This document shows, piece after piece, positions 8,484 to 16,512 of a stretch of 30,194 bases of DNA (positions are counted from its first letter, which is position 1; each line of letters starts with the position of its first letter). Made by a program: the position numbers and the translations under genes. The notes beneath the pieces are model-generated. The model searched no databases. It was not told where the DNA came from and saw only the letters and a list, made by a program, of their open reading frames with translations. Location of the stretch: the NCBI GenBank assembly GCA_037134755.1, contig JBAXLO010000030.1, forward strand, positions 1 through 30,194, read 5' to 3'. The DNA is from JBAXLO01 sp037134755. GTDB taxonomy: Bacteria; Bacteroidota; Bacteroidia; Bacteroidales; JACABE01.

Positions 8484-8500
8484 TTATTAACGGTTAATAA
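8484..8500. promoter_or_regulatory. Palindrome upstream of the TonB receptor promoter, possible operator
   Basis: TTATTAAC-G-GTTAATAA, with perfect 8-nt arms around one base. It lies ~50 nt upstream of the receptor's -7 box. Related pieces, CCGTTAATAGG (~8553) and GACGGTTATTAG (~8577), follow within 90 nt. A regulator site is an inference; the palindrome is visible directly. Confidence 0.3.
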
Positions 8501-8566
8501 ACAATTAAAGTGTATGAATGGCGATTAGATTTAAATTAGAATTAACCCATATCCGTTAATAGGAAT

Positions 8567-8593
8567 TTTTTCTAATGACGGTTATTAGAAAAA
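8567..8593. repeat. Hairpin ahead of the transposase fragment
   Basis: TTTTTCTAA and TTAGAAAAA form 9-bp arms around a 9-nt loop. It lies ~90 nt before the start of the IS1380-type fragment. It could be part of the old element's end or a weak terminator; nothing decides between them. Confidence 0.35.
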
Positions 8594-8682
8594 GGTGTTG
8601 ATAAGTTTTTGATATTAGATGCTTTAAAACAGGTAAAATTAAGTTATTTTGCAAGATTAAATGTAATTTTTTCTTATAATTA

Positions 8683-8940
8683 ATGAATCCTTTACCAATA
8701 GAATTTACAGACAATAATATTACTCCATGGGGAGGCATTGTGCTTTTTAGAAAGATGTTGAATAGAATAAATTTTACATCAATATTAAATGAACTTGAAT
8801 TACCTATTCATAGTTCTAATAGAGGATATTTGCCCGAATAGCTTATTACTAATTTCTTAGTAATTGCGTGGTGTGGAGCAAATAATTTTGAACATTTAGT
8901 AGTTAACAGACATGATGAAGTTATAATGGATATTTTTGAT
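8683..8940 (+). pseudogene. IS1380-type transposase, N-terminal fragment
   Basis: Translation from the ATG at 8683 gives an N-terminus with ITPWGGIVLFRKML, SSNRGYLPE, an in-frame TAG stop at 8839-8841, then LITNFLVIAWCGANNFEHL and NRHDEVIMDIFD. This pattern (ITPWGG..., SNRGY.PEQLI, WCGANRFEH, R.DEVI) is that of IS1380-family DDE transposases of Bacteroidota. Only ~86 codons remain of a protein usually over 400 residues; the catalytic core is missing and a stop interrupts the rest. It is dead. Homology breaks off at ~8940 and different coding material begins at once. Confidence 0.75.
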
Positions 8941-8944
8941 AGGC

Positions 8945-9046
8945 AATCACGCCATTCTAGTTATTGTGGATGCTTATCTTAAAGGTATTTCGGGTTTTGA
9001 TTATAATTTGGCTTATGAGCAATTTATAAAGATACGTTTTACCTAA
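8945..9046 (+). pseudogene. Fragment resembling a GH92 alpha-mannosidase
   Basis: In the frame containing GCC at 8951 the sequence reads AILVIVDAYLKGISGFDYN, then LAYEQFIK, and a TAA at 9044-9046. DAYLKGIrGFD...AYE is a conserved stretch of glycoside hydrolase family 92 (exo-acting alpha-mannosidases). About 33 codons survive, without start or catalytic residues. It abuts the transposase fragment without a gap, suggesting that an insertion followed by deletion removed both genes. The match is short, so the family call is tentative. Confidence 0.5.
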
Positions 9047-9069
9047 AGATAAGTTGTCTTTCATCTCAT

Positions 9070-9115
9070 TTATATTTAAACTCGAGTTTCGGATCTAAAT
9101 ATAAATAAATTACTA
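9070..9115. repeat. AT-rich inverted repeat in the gene graveyard
   Basis: ATTTATATTTA and TAAATATAAAT face each other across ~17 nt that include the palindrome AAACTCGAGTTT. It lies between the GH92-like fragment and the terminator of the next gene. Its function is unknown; it might be a terminator left from a lost gene. Confidence 0.4.
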
Positions 9116-9127
9116 ATTACGAAAACA

Positions 9128-9166
9128 ACAAAGAGCGACTACCAAATTAATGGCAGCTGCTCTTGT
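9128..9166 (-). terminator. Terminator of the T9SS gene at 9209-10300
   Basis: ACAAAGAGC (9128-9136) pairs with GCTCTTGT (9159-9166) with one bulge, and inner bases (CCA / TGG) extend the stem. On the minus strand it is followed by TTTGTTGTTTTC. It directly adjoins the 9-nt repeat run, as the glnS terminator does. Confidence 0.75.
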
Positions 9167-9200
9167 ATTATAACTCCAAGTACTCCAAACTTTAAGTACT
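9167..9200 (-). repeat. 9-nt tandem repeat, locus D (3' end of a T9SS gene)
   Basis: Read on the minus strand: AGTACTTAA, a 7-nt unit AGTTTGG, AGTACTTGG and the end unit AGTTATAAT. It starts 8 nt after the stop codon at 9209 and ends exactly at the terminator hairpin. Orientation and order match the glnS locus. Confidence 0.8.
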
Positions 9201-9208
9201 TCGTCTGC

Positions 9209-10300
9209 TTACATCACAACTAATTTCTTTACAGTGCAATTATTGTTAACAGTAAGCTTTATAAAATAGATACCTTTATTAAATCCTTCAGCTTGCAAAC
9301 TTACAGGCAACTCATACTCACCTTTATCTTGTTTGTTTTTAAGAAGTGTTTTTACCTTTTTGCCTGTTAAATCAAATACTGAGATATCAACATCTGCGGA
9401 AGCATTAATATTATATTCAATATTAATTTGATCTTTAGCAGGATTAGGAGATATTTTCAAATTAATAGCCTTACTAATATTGTTAGATTGGATACCGGCA
9501 AACTGCCTAAGCGAATCCATATAAACATAAGTCTTAGTGGCAGGTAAACCACCTGTTGAAGTTTCGGTTATAGTTAATAAAGGATAGCCCAAATTCTTTG
9601 CTATCCACTTATATTCAGTAATGTTTCGTGTAATATTAATTGGGAAAGTCATAATAGTATCCAAATGCAATGAATCCATTACAGTTATTACCGACTTAAC
9701 TCTTAGTGCGTTAAAAGTGCCATAAGGAGTAGTGATAGACCCCCAACCATCTACAAGGTTGTGCCTAGTCTTCTTCTCACCATAATAACCTAGAGTAGGC
9801 AGACTTACGTTTCCATTAGATGCACAAGAATCCACATTGTTATAATTAAGAGGAAACTTATACATAACATCCGGATTATCATACTTAAGAGGTATAGGTA
9901 CAGGAATTACACTAAATTGAGTACCGTAACCAATCTCAGAATAAGAAGCAGAAGAATTTTTGTAAAAGTTATAAGTATTTGATAAAGTAAATATCAATAA
10001 ATTCATATTAGGTTGTTTTTCCGCTTGGTTAGCTGATAAAATAAAAGAAGGATAATAATAAAGCGAGGTTGAAGCAACGGTGACAAAGGTATCAATAGTT
10101 TGACTAACGGAAACCAGAGTAGAAAAATCCCAGTTGTAATTAGCGCCAGTCAAAGTATAATCTATACTACCGGCAGTCAAGGCAGTACTAAGTCTAATCT
10201 TACTGCTACTGCTTGGCAAATCAGTAGTTGTAACAGTTATTTGAGCAAAAATAGAACTGCTGAAAACAAACATTAAAATAAAAAGTAGATTCTTTTTCAT
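9209..10300 (-). CDS. Secreted protein with T9SS type A sorting domain
   Basis: 363 residues from the ATG at 10298-10300. The frame stays open 18 codons further upstream, but MKKNLLFILMFVFSSSIFAQ is a clear signal peptide and fixes the start. The middle has no domain I recognise; it is rich in Ser, Thr and Tyr and probably beta-structured. The last ~80 residues are a type A sorting domain: ISPNPAKDQINIEY, then VFDLTGKKVKTLL, FNKGIYFIKLTV and KKLVVM. The protein is thus expected to leave the cell through T9SS. It is transcribed alone, with a repeat-terminator module directly after its stop. The role is unknown. Confidence 0.85.
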   Translation of the reverse strand: MKKNLLFILMFVFSSSIFAQITVTTTDLPSSSSKIRLSTALTAGSIDYTLTGANYNWDFSTLVSVSQTIDTFVTVASTSLYYYPSFILSANQAEKQPNMNLLIFTLSNTYNFYKNSSASYSEIGYGTQFSVIPVPIPLKYDNPDVMYKFPLNYNNVDSCASNGNVSLPTLGYYGEKKTRHNLVDGWGSITTPYGTFNALRVKSVITVMDSLHLDTIMTFPINITRNITEYKWIAKNLGYPLLTITETSTGGLPATKTYVYMDSLRQFAGIQSNNISKAINLKISPNPAKDQINIEYNINASADVDISVFDLTGKKVKTLLKNKQDKGEYELPVSLQAEGFNKGIYFIKLTVNNNCTVKKLVVM

Positions 10301-10399
10301 ATTATGAGTATTTAATTCTTTACAAAGATAATACAAAATCATATCAAAAGTCAAGTCTTTAACATTAATTAAATAATTAGTTTATTAGAAAAACTATTG

Positions 10400-10407
10400 T
10401 AACTTTG
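10400..10407 (+). promoter_or_regulatory. Bacteroidota -7 box for the DUF5686 gene
   Basis: TAACTTTG matches TAnnTTTG and lies 34 nt before the ATG at 10442, giving a short leader. No clear -33 TTG. Confidence 0.55.
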
Positions 10408-10441
10408 CATAAACATTAGTGTTTTATGTCAAATAATAATT

Positions 10442-12928
10442 ATGAAGTTTGTATTAATAATTCTTAGCTTTTTTATTATAGTTAAGGTTTCTGCTGTAAA
10501 TGTCAGCGGCAAAGTAACTAACGACAAGGGCGAACCGCTTGCTTATGCCGGTATTTATATAAAAGGAACTACTTTAGGGACAACTACTAATATTGATGGA
10601 AACTTCCAGTTTAATCTAAAAGAAGGTACTTACGAATTAGTTTTTCAATACATTGGTTATAAAAAACATATTGAAAAGATAAGTATTTCTAATAAGCCTA
10701 TTATTCTTAAAATAAAGCTTCAATCGGAGAATATATCTTTGAAAGAGGTTGTTATTACGGCTTCTCAGGAAGATCCGGCTTACCCTGTTATCCGTAATGC
10801 TATTGCTAAAAGAAAGTATTATCTCGAACAGGTAGAAAAGTATCAGTGTAGGGTGTTTACTAAAGGGATTATGCGTTTAACGGATGCTCCCAACAAGATT
10901 TTAGGCAAGAAACTAGATGAAGAACGCGACTCTATCAAAGGCATTATTTACCTTAGTGAATCTGAATCGGATATTAGTTTTAAACAACCTGATAAGATGA
11001 AAGAAGTGATGGTTTCTTCGAAAGTTAGTGGCGATTCCAAAGGCTTTAGTGTAAACTTCTATACCTTTTTTACCACCAGTTTTTACGAAAATCTTGTCAA
11101 TCCGGCTATCGGCAACCGTCGTGGGTTTGTTTCGCCTATATCTACCAGTGCTTTATTCTATTATAAATATCATTTGGAAGGAACTTTTGTTGAAGGGAAT
11201 GATATTATTTATAAAATAAAGGTTATACCGAAAAGGAAAGCTGACCCTGTTTTTAGTGGTGATATTTATATAGTTGACAACTCGTGGAGGATTTATAGTG
11301 TTAATTTAATCATAGGCAAGGAAGCTTACATTAATTTTATAGATACTGTAAGAATTAGTCAGCAATACTTTGCTGCTACTGATAGTATCTGGATGATATT
11401 TAATCAGAAGATGGAATTTAAGTTCCGTTTTAATTTCTTTGGCAAAGTGTTTGCAGGTAATGGTGTCTTTCATTCTCAAAACACAAATTATAAGTTCGAT
11501 ATGGTTTATCCTGACGATTATTTTTCTAAAGAAATTATTAAAGTAGAAAAAGATGCCAACAAAAAGGATTCAACGTATTGGGAAAAGAGTCGTCCTATTC
11601 CTTTAACGGATGAAGAAAAAGGTAATTATAAGAAAGAAGACAGCATTTATATTGTGCACAATTCCAAAGCCTATCTTGATTCGATGGATAGGAAATCAAA
11701 TAAGTTTTCTTTTTCTGATCTTTGGTCTACTTATCGTTACCGCAATAGATATGATAGTATAGAATTTACTGTCAAATCTCCAATTATGGCCACTTCTTTT
11801 AATACGGTTCAGGGATTAAATACCGATTTGACTTTAGGCTTTTCAAAAGAATACGAAAATGGTAACAAGCTTAATATAAATCATAAGCTTACTTATGGTT
11901 TCTCCGACAAGCAGCTCAGATATCGTTTTAACACTACTTATTTATATAGCCGCGAAGACAGGGGAAATATAAGTTTTACTGCTACTTACAAAGATGCAAT
12001 GCAGATTAATAACAGCAATCCTATTTCGGATTTATCCAATACTATTTATACCTTATTTATTAAAAGTAATTACCTTAAATTGTATGAAAAATCTGCTATT
12101 AGCATTAATAATAATTACGAAATAACTAATGGTATTCTTTCTCGCTTAAACATTGAATATGCTGAAAGAAGTCCTTTGGTAAATCACACTAGTTATACCT
12201 GGGTTGATGTTAAGAACAGGGGGTTTACAAGTAATGATCCTCAAAACACATTAAATAATAACCCTGCATTTATCACTAATCAGGCATTTACTATTGATAT
12301 GAGTTTGAGGATACGATTTCAGCAACGGTATTTACGCATTCCTCAAAAAGTTATTGTCGGATCTAAATATCCTGATTTTCTAATTCATTATCGAAAAGGT
12401 ATTCCTGATATATTTGGAAGCGATGTTGATTATGATCTGTTGGAATTTTCAGTTAGAGATCATTTTAGATTAGGCTTGTTGGGAAATAGTAATTATAGAA
12501 TTACTTTTGGTGATTTTGTTCGTAACAATAAAATGTCTTTTGTGGATTATAAACACTACAGTGGGAATACTACTATCTTCAAGAACACCTCATTTAATTC
12601 ATTTCAGTTACTCGATTATTACACTAACAGCACTAACAAATCGTATCTTGAGTTTCATTTCGAACATCATTTTGATGGCTGGATTATTAATAAAATACCT
12701 TTAGTAAGAAAGACCGCTTTGCGCGAAATTGCCGGTTTTCATTTGTTATCTAATGAGTATAATAAATATTATATGGAAGTTAACTTTGGATTAGATAATA
12801 TATTTAAAGTATTCAGAGTTGATTTTATTACAAGTTTTGACAAAGACAGGAAGCTTATGAATGGTTTTGTGATCCATATACCTTTTCTTTTTTCAGGTAA
12901 CAACCCTAGTGTAAATGTAAGTTTATAG
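10442..12928 (+). CDS. DUF5686 protein with carboxypeptidase-like regulatory domain
   Basis: 828 residues. A signal peptide (~1-18) is followed by a carboxypeptidase D regulatory-like beta-sandwich at ~20-105: NVSGKVTNDKGEPLAYAGIY, then TTTNIDGNFQFNL and VFQYIGYKKH. Next comes the DUF5686 region beginning DPAYPVIRNAIAKR and YQCRVFTKGIMRL. The C-terminal half has many alternating short strands (for example KLNINHKLTYGFSD), as in an outer-membrane barrel, though it carries no T9SS sorting domain. DUF5686 proteins are widespread in Bacteroidota and resemble TonB-receptor scaffolds without a plug; their function is not established. Monocistronic, with its own -7 box. No terminator was found; a 21-nt tandem array lies 157 bases downstream. 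Confidence 0.85.
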   Translation: MKFVLIILSFFIIVKVSAVNVSGKVTNDKGEPLAYAGIYIKGTTLGTTTNIDGNFQFNLKEGTYELVFQYIGYKKHIEKISISNKPIILKIKLQSENISLKEVVITASQEDPAYPVIRNAIAKRKYYLEQVEKYQCRVFTKGIMRLTDAPNKILGKKLDEERDSIKGIIYLSESESDISFKQPDKMKEVMVSSKVSGDSKGFSVNFYTFFTTSFYENLVNPAIGNRRGFVSPISTSALFYYKYHLEGTFVEGNDIIYKIKVIPKRKADPVFSGDIYIVDNSWRIYSVNLIIGKEAYINFIDTVRISQQYFAATDSIWMIFNQKMEFKFRFNFFGKVFAGNGVFHSQNTNYKFDMVYPDDYFSKEIIKVEKDANKKDSTYWEKSRPIPLTDEEKGNYKKEDSIYIVHNSKAYLDSMDRKSNKFSFSDLWSTYRYRNRYDSIEFTVKSPIMATSFNTVQGLNTDLTLGFSKEYENGNKLNINHKLTYGFSDKQLRYRFNTTYLYSREDRGNISFTATYKDAMQINNSNPISDLSNTIYTLFIKSNYLKLYEKSAISINNNYEITNGILSRLNIEYAERSPLVNHTSYTWVDVKNRGFTSNDPQNTLNNNPAFITNQAFTIDMSLRIRFQQRYLRIPQKVIVGSKYPDFLIHYRKGIPDIFGSDVDYDLLEFSVRDHFRLGLLGNSNYRITFGDFVRNNKMSFVDYKHYSGNTTIFKNTSFNSFQLLDYYTNSTNKSYLEFHFEHHFDGWIINKIPLVRKTALREIAGFHLLSNEYNKYYMEVNFGLDNIFKVFRVDFITSFDKDRKLMNGFVIHIPFLFSGNNPSVNVSL

Positions 12929-13085
12929 AAATTAATAGCATTTAAGTCAAACATTTTAGGCAACTGTTAAGTTAAAATCTCAATCATTTCAACACTATCT
13001 TTCGTCAAAATACTTCTTGTATTAATTCTTACACCTACTTAATCTGATATTTAAGAACAATATTACAGTTATGCACTCTTTGCCG

Positions 13086-13295
13086 TTGACTGTGAAGTCG
13101 GGGGCTTCGAATCGACAGTCAAAGGCATTGACTCGGCAGTCGGAGGCTTTGACTGGGCAGTCAGAGGTCTTGACTGGGCAGTCAGAGGCGTTGACTCGAC
13201 AGTCAGAGGTCTTGACTCGGCAGTCAAAGGCATTAACTCGACAGTCAGAGGCTTTGACTCGACAGTCAACGCCTTTGATTACAAAGTCAGAGCCT
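13086..13295. repeat. 21-nt tandem array, ten units
   Basis: Ten consecutive 21-nt units, each built on TTGACT-N4-AGTC followed by a short purine-rich tail (AGAGGC or similar). The TTGACT/AGTCAA halves can pair within each unit. First and last units are the most degenerate. GC content is clearly higher than in the flanks. Because 21 is a multiple of three, frames stay open on both strands with heptapeptide repeats (PLTxESx on minus, ALTRQSE on plus). It fills the gap between two convergent genes, ending 38 bases before the MATE gene's 3' end. The rest of 12929-13333 shows nothing recognisable. Confidence 0.9.
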
Positions 13296-13333
13296 CAAAC
13301 ACCTTTCAAGATGTTAAACACTATAAATACTTA

Positions 13334-14638
13334 TTATCTTACAGTCCTTTTAAAGATATATCTTTTAGAAAATAGTTGTAATAATACTCCTCGCGAAGCA
13401 AGAAATATAAGGAACGAAATCCATAAACCGATGTTCTGGTATTGATGTAAAAAGAGGAAATAAACAGGGTAGAATATTACAAGTGATGCTATAATCATTG
13501 AATTGCGCATGGCTACCGAAGCAGTGGCTCCCACATAAATGCCATCCCACAAAAAAGCAGCAAACGTTAACAAAGGCAACAGATAAATCAAGTATAAGTT
13601 ATTGTTTGTATATTGAATAACTGTTGCATTGTTAGTAAGTAAAAGCACAAGATATTTGCCAAAGAAGAAATAAATAAAAGTAAATACTATGGCAATACCA
13701 ATCCCCCACTTAAACAATTGCTTAATAGTTTTGCCAAGCAACAGCCTGTCGTTAGCGCCAATATATTTGCCAACCAATGATTCGGAAGCATAAGCGAAGC
13801 CATCCATAAAGTAAGAGAAGAAAATAAAGAACATATAAAGCATCGTATTAGAAGCTAATACGGTGTCGCCAAACTTTGCCGACTCAGTAGTGAAAAACGA
13901 AATAGTAATAATTAAAAGTAAGGTTCGGATGGTGATGTCTTTATTTACATATACAAAATCCTTAAAGGCTTTGATATCCTTTAGTTTTGAGATGCTAAAG
14001 TATTTAAATAACTTACCATAATTCTTCACCACCAAAACAATAGCAAAGAGCAAACCTGTATATTGTGCCAACAACGAACCTAATGCAATACCCTCGATAT
14101 TCATCCCCATAACTTTGATAAAGAAAAGGCTGTAAATAATATTAACAATGTTAACGAAAATAGCGATAAACATAGGCATCTTTGAGTTCTGCATGCCGAT
14201 AAGCCAGCCTGTAAGAGCATACAAAATGATAGTTGCCGGAGCCGAATAAATCCTTATGTAATAATAACCCGAAGCTAATTGCGTAACCTCCTCACTGGCT
14301 CCACAAAGTTTAAAAACTATATAAGCAACAGGCACTTGAAGAATAATTATCATCAAACCGCTAACTATAGCTAAAACCGTTGAACGGGATAAGATTGCAA
14401 TAGATTCATTAAAATCTTTGCGACCATAAGCCTGAGCAGTCACACCACTCGTACCCATCCTTAAAGAGGCGAAAGACCAGAAGATAAAATTAAAGATCAT
14501 AGTGCCGATGGCTATAGCACCGATAGCTGCTTTGGTACCTATGTGTCCCATAAGTCCTACATCAATCATCCCCAGCAATGGCACCGAGATGTTAGTGATT
14601 ATATTTGGAATGGCAAGCCTGAGTATCTTTCTGTTCAA
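13334..14638 (-). CDS. MATE family efflux transporter (DinF-like)
   Basis: 434 residues with about 12 predicted membrane spans. The N-terminus (RKILRLAIPNIITNISVPLLGMIDVGLMGHIG) is the typical first helix of DinF-like MATE proteins; later motifs include GTSGVTAQAYGR and YASESLVGKYIGA. The family exports organic cations, drugs or other small molecules with Na+ or H+ as counter-ion; the substrate here is unknown. The start is a TTG: the codon four before it is a stop and the next in-frame ATG would cut into helix 1. It is the last gene of the leftward run with nadC and the YihY protein, 20 nt after the latter. Confidence 0.88.
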   Translation of the reverse strand: MNRKILRLAIPNIITNISVPLLGMIDVGLMGHIGTKAAIGAIAIGTMIFNFIFWSFASLRMGTSGVTAQAYGRKDFNESIAILSRSTVLAIVSGLMIIILQVPVAYIVFKLCGASEEVTQLASGYYYIRIYSAPATIILYALTGWLIGMQNSKMPMFIAIFVNIVNIIYSLFFIKVMGMNIEGIALGSLLAQYTGLLFAIVLVVKNYGKLFKYFSISKLKDIKAFKDFVYVNKDITIRTLLLIITISFFTTESAKFGDTVLASNTMLYMFFIFFSYFMDGFAYASESLVGKYIGANDRLLLGKTIKQLFKWGIGIAIVFTFIYFFFGKYLVLLLTNNATVIQYTNNNLYLIYLLPLLTFAAFLWDGIYVGATASVAMRNSMIIASLVIFYPVYFLFLHQYQNIGLWISFLIFLASRGVLLQLFSKRYIFKRTVR

Positions 14639-14658
14639 TATTAAATGATGTTAACCGG

Positions 14659-15597
14659 CTATAAAGAAATGTTACCTTTATTCTTTTTGGCATTATGAAT
14701 ACTAGCGTTTAACTCAAAACCTATCAACAAAATAATAGAATTAAAGTAAATCCAAAGCAACACAATTATCAACGTTCCAATGGAGCCATATAAGGTATTA
14801 TATTTAGAGAAGTTGGTAACATAAATATTAAAACCCACAGAGGTTAATAAAGTCAACATGGTTGCTAATGAAGAACCTGCTGAGATAAACTTGAAATACT
14901 TTTTCTTTGATGGTCCGAAATAATATAAGAAGGAAATCCCTATAAAAACCATTAAAGATAACACAAGCCATCTACCGGTTTCGAGCAGATAATAATTGAA
15001 TTGCGTTTTAAGAAAGCCTTCTCTGGCAAGAAAACTTAGCAAATAGGAACCAACAGTAATTAAAAGTATCGCAAGTATTAACAACACCGCTAACATAATT
15101 ACTAAGAAGATTGAAATCAATTTCTTTCGATACCATTTCCTTGTTTCTATTTGATGAAAAGTCTGGTTGAATGCATCAATTATTGCAGTCACACCATTGG
15201 TTGCAAAATAAAGTGCAAGTATAAACCCTAATGAAAGTAATCCGTTTCGTTTATGAACTAATATGTCGGTAATTGTTGTTTTAATGGATTCAAAAGCATT
15301 CTCAGGCACTAGAGTTTGAATAATATCATAGAGTGTTTGTTGAATATTATGAATAGGTAAGTAAGGTATCAATGTGAAAAAGAAGATCACCGCCGGGAAC
15401 AAAGCCAGAAAGAAATTGAATGAAAGGGCAGCAGCTCGCTGAGTTAAATACCCTTTTTGCATCCCTTTTACAAAGAACACGAATACATCATAAAAAGGAA
15501 TACCTTCAAATCCAGGCAAAGATATCTTTTTAGAAAGAAAGATAATAAAAGCAACCACCTTCAAACTAATAAACTTCTGATAGATTTTTTTAAACAT
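14659..15597 (-). CDS. YihY/BrkB family inner-membrane protein
   Basis: 312 residues, about six membrane helices. The family signature is seen in GYLTQRAAALSFNFFLALFPAVIFF and in a later NGVTAIIDAFNQTF. Formerly annotated as ribonuclease BN; that activity was later assigned to another protein, so the function of this family is open. It is in line with nadC (69 nt away, with a hairpin element between) and the MATE gene (20 nt). Whether it shares a transcript with nadC is uncertain because of the intervening hairpin. Confidence 0.88.
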   Translation of the reverse strand: MFKKIYQKFISLKVVAFIIFLSKKISLPGFEGIPFYDVFVFFVKGMQKGYLTQRAAALSFNFFLALFPAVIFFFTLIPYLPIHNIQQTLYDIIQTLVPENAFESIKTTITDILVHKRNGLLSLGFILALYFATNGVTAIIDAFNQTFHQIETRKWYRKKLISIFLVIMLAVLLILAILLITVGSYLLSFLAREGFLKTQFNYYLLETGRWLVLSLMVFIGISFLYYFGPSKKKYFKFISAGSSLATMLTLLTSVGFNIYVTNFSKYNTLYGSIGTLIIVLLWIYFNSIILLIGFELNASIHNAKKNKGNISL

Positions 15598-15611
15598 AAT
15601 GAATTCTTATT

Positions 15612-15655
15612 CCCTCTCCTCTTCGGTCACTGAGCGGAGTCGAAGTGGGAGAGGG
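15612..15655. repeat. Small hairpin element between nadC and the YihY gene
   Basis: Outer arms CCCTCTCC / GGAGAGGG (15612-15619, 15648-15655) and inner arms CTTCG / CGAAG (15621-15625, 15641-15645) surround GTCACTGAGCGGAGT. The segment CACTGAGCGGAGTCGAAG is, from memory, a motif scattered between genes in many bacterial genomes. Base composition differs from the AT-rich flanks. Confidence 0.6.
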
Positions 15656-15666
15656 TTAGGGTGAGG

Positions 15667-16500
15667 TTAAAAAGCTTTCAAACTCAAATCAAGACTCTTA
15701 ATATGATGCGTCAATGCTCCAACTGAAATATAATCAACACCGGTTTCAGCATACTTTCTCAAAGTATCAATAGTTATACCTCCTGATGCTTCGGTTTCAT
15801 ACCTGCCTGCAATTAACTCAACAGCTTTTCTTAAGTCATCAGTATTAAAATTATCAAGCATTATTCGATGAACATTTCCATTGTTCAACACCTGATTAAG
15901 TTCATCAAAGCCCCTGACTTCTATTTCAATTTTAAGATCTTTATTCTTTTCTTTAAGATAGTTATTGGCATTGGTAATTGCATTTACAATTCCACCGGCA
16001 AAGTCAACGTGATTATCTTTAATCATAATCATATCATACAATCCAAAGCGATGATTCTCTCCACCACCAAGCTTAACTGCCATCTTCTCAAGCATTCTTA
16101 AGTTTGGAGTTGTCTTGCGAGTGTCAAGTAGTTTAGTGTTTAAACCATCTAATAGTTTAACCATTTTATTGGTAGAGGTAGCAATACCACTCATTCTTTG
16201 CATAAAATTCAAAGCTAAACGCTCAGACGAAAGCAAAGAAATCACCTTGCCCTCAACAGTAAAAGCAATATCTCCGGGAGTAATCTTATCGCCATCATTC
16301 ATAAGTTGGTTAAAAACGATTGTTGCATCAACTTTATTAAATACTTTTCTGGCAACATCCATTCCGGCAAGAATTCCTTCTTCTTTAACAAGTAATTTAG
16401 CTCTACCTGTTTTATCTATAGGTATGCACGATAGCGAAGTATGGTCACCGTCACCTAAATCTTCTTTAAGTGCGTTTACAATAATATCATCTAATGTCAT
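15667..16500 (-). CDS. nadC: Nicotinate-nucleotide pyrophosphorylase (carboxylating)
   Basis: 277 residues, normal length. It converts quinolinate and PRPP to nicotinate mononucleotide in de novo NAD synthesis, in the cytoplasm. N-terminal EDLGDGDHTS is typical; DTRKTTP at 126-132 binds substrate; GGGENHR at 145-151, KDNH at 161-164, EASGGI at 237-242 and SVGALTH at 259-265 complete the quinolinate/PRPP site. It follows the DUF4783 gene by 12 nt, an arrangement common in Bacteroidota. nadA and nadB are not in the window. Confidence 0.96.
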   Translation of the reverse strand: MTLDDIIVNALKEDLGDGDHTSLSCIPIDKTGRAKLLVKEEGILAGMDVARKVFNKVDATIVFNQLMNDGDKITPGDIAFTVEGKVISLLSSERLALNFMQRMSGIATSTNKMVKLLDGLNTKLLDTRKTTPNLRMLEKMAVKLGGGENHRFGLYDMIMIKDNHVDFAGGIVNAITNANNYLKEKNKDLKIEIEVRGFDELNQVLNNGNVHRIMLDNFNTDDLRKAVELIAGRYETEASGGITIDTLRKYAETGVDYISVGALTHHIKSLDLSLKAF

Positions 16501-16512
16501 AGTATTGTTTGA

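Noticed and set aside
8556..8738. 60-codon minus-strand frame over the transposase fragment
   Set aside because: It is antisense to the recognisable IS1380 fragment and has no features of its own.
8683..9046. Active insertion sequence
   Set aside because: Only the N-terminus of the transposase is left, with an internal stop, and no matching terminal inverted repeats or target duplication were seen.
13069..13445. Open frames on both strands through the 21-nt array
   Set aside because: The period is a multiple of three, so frames stay open automatically; the peptides are only heptad repeats, and the plus-strand frame runs antisense into the MATE gene.
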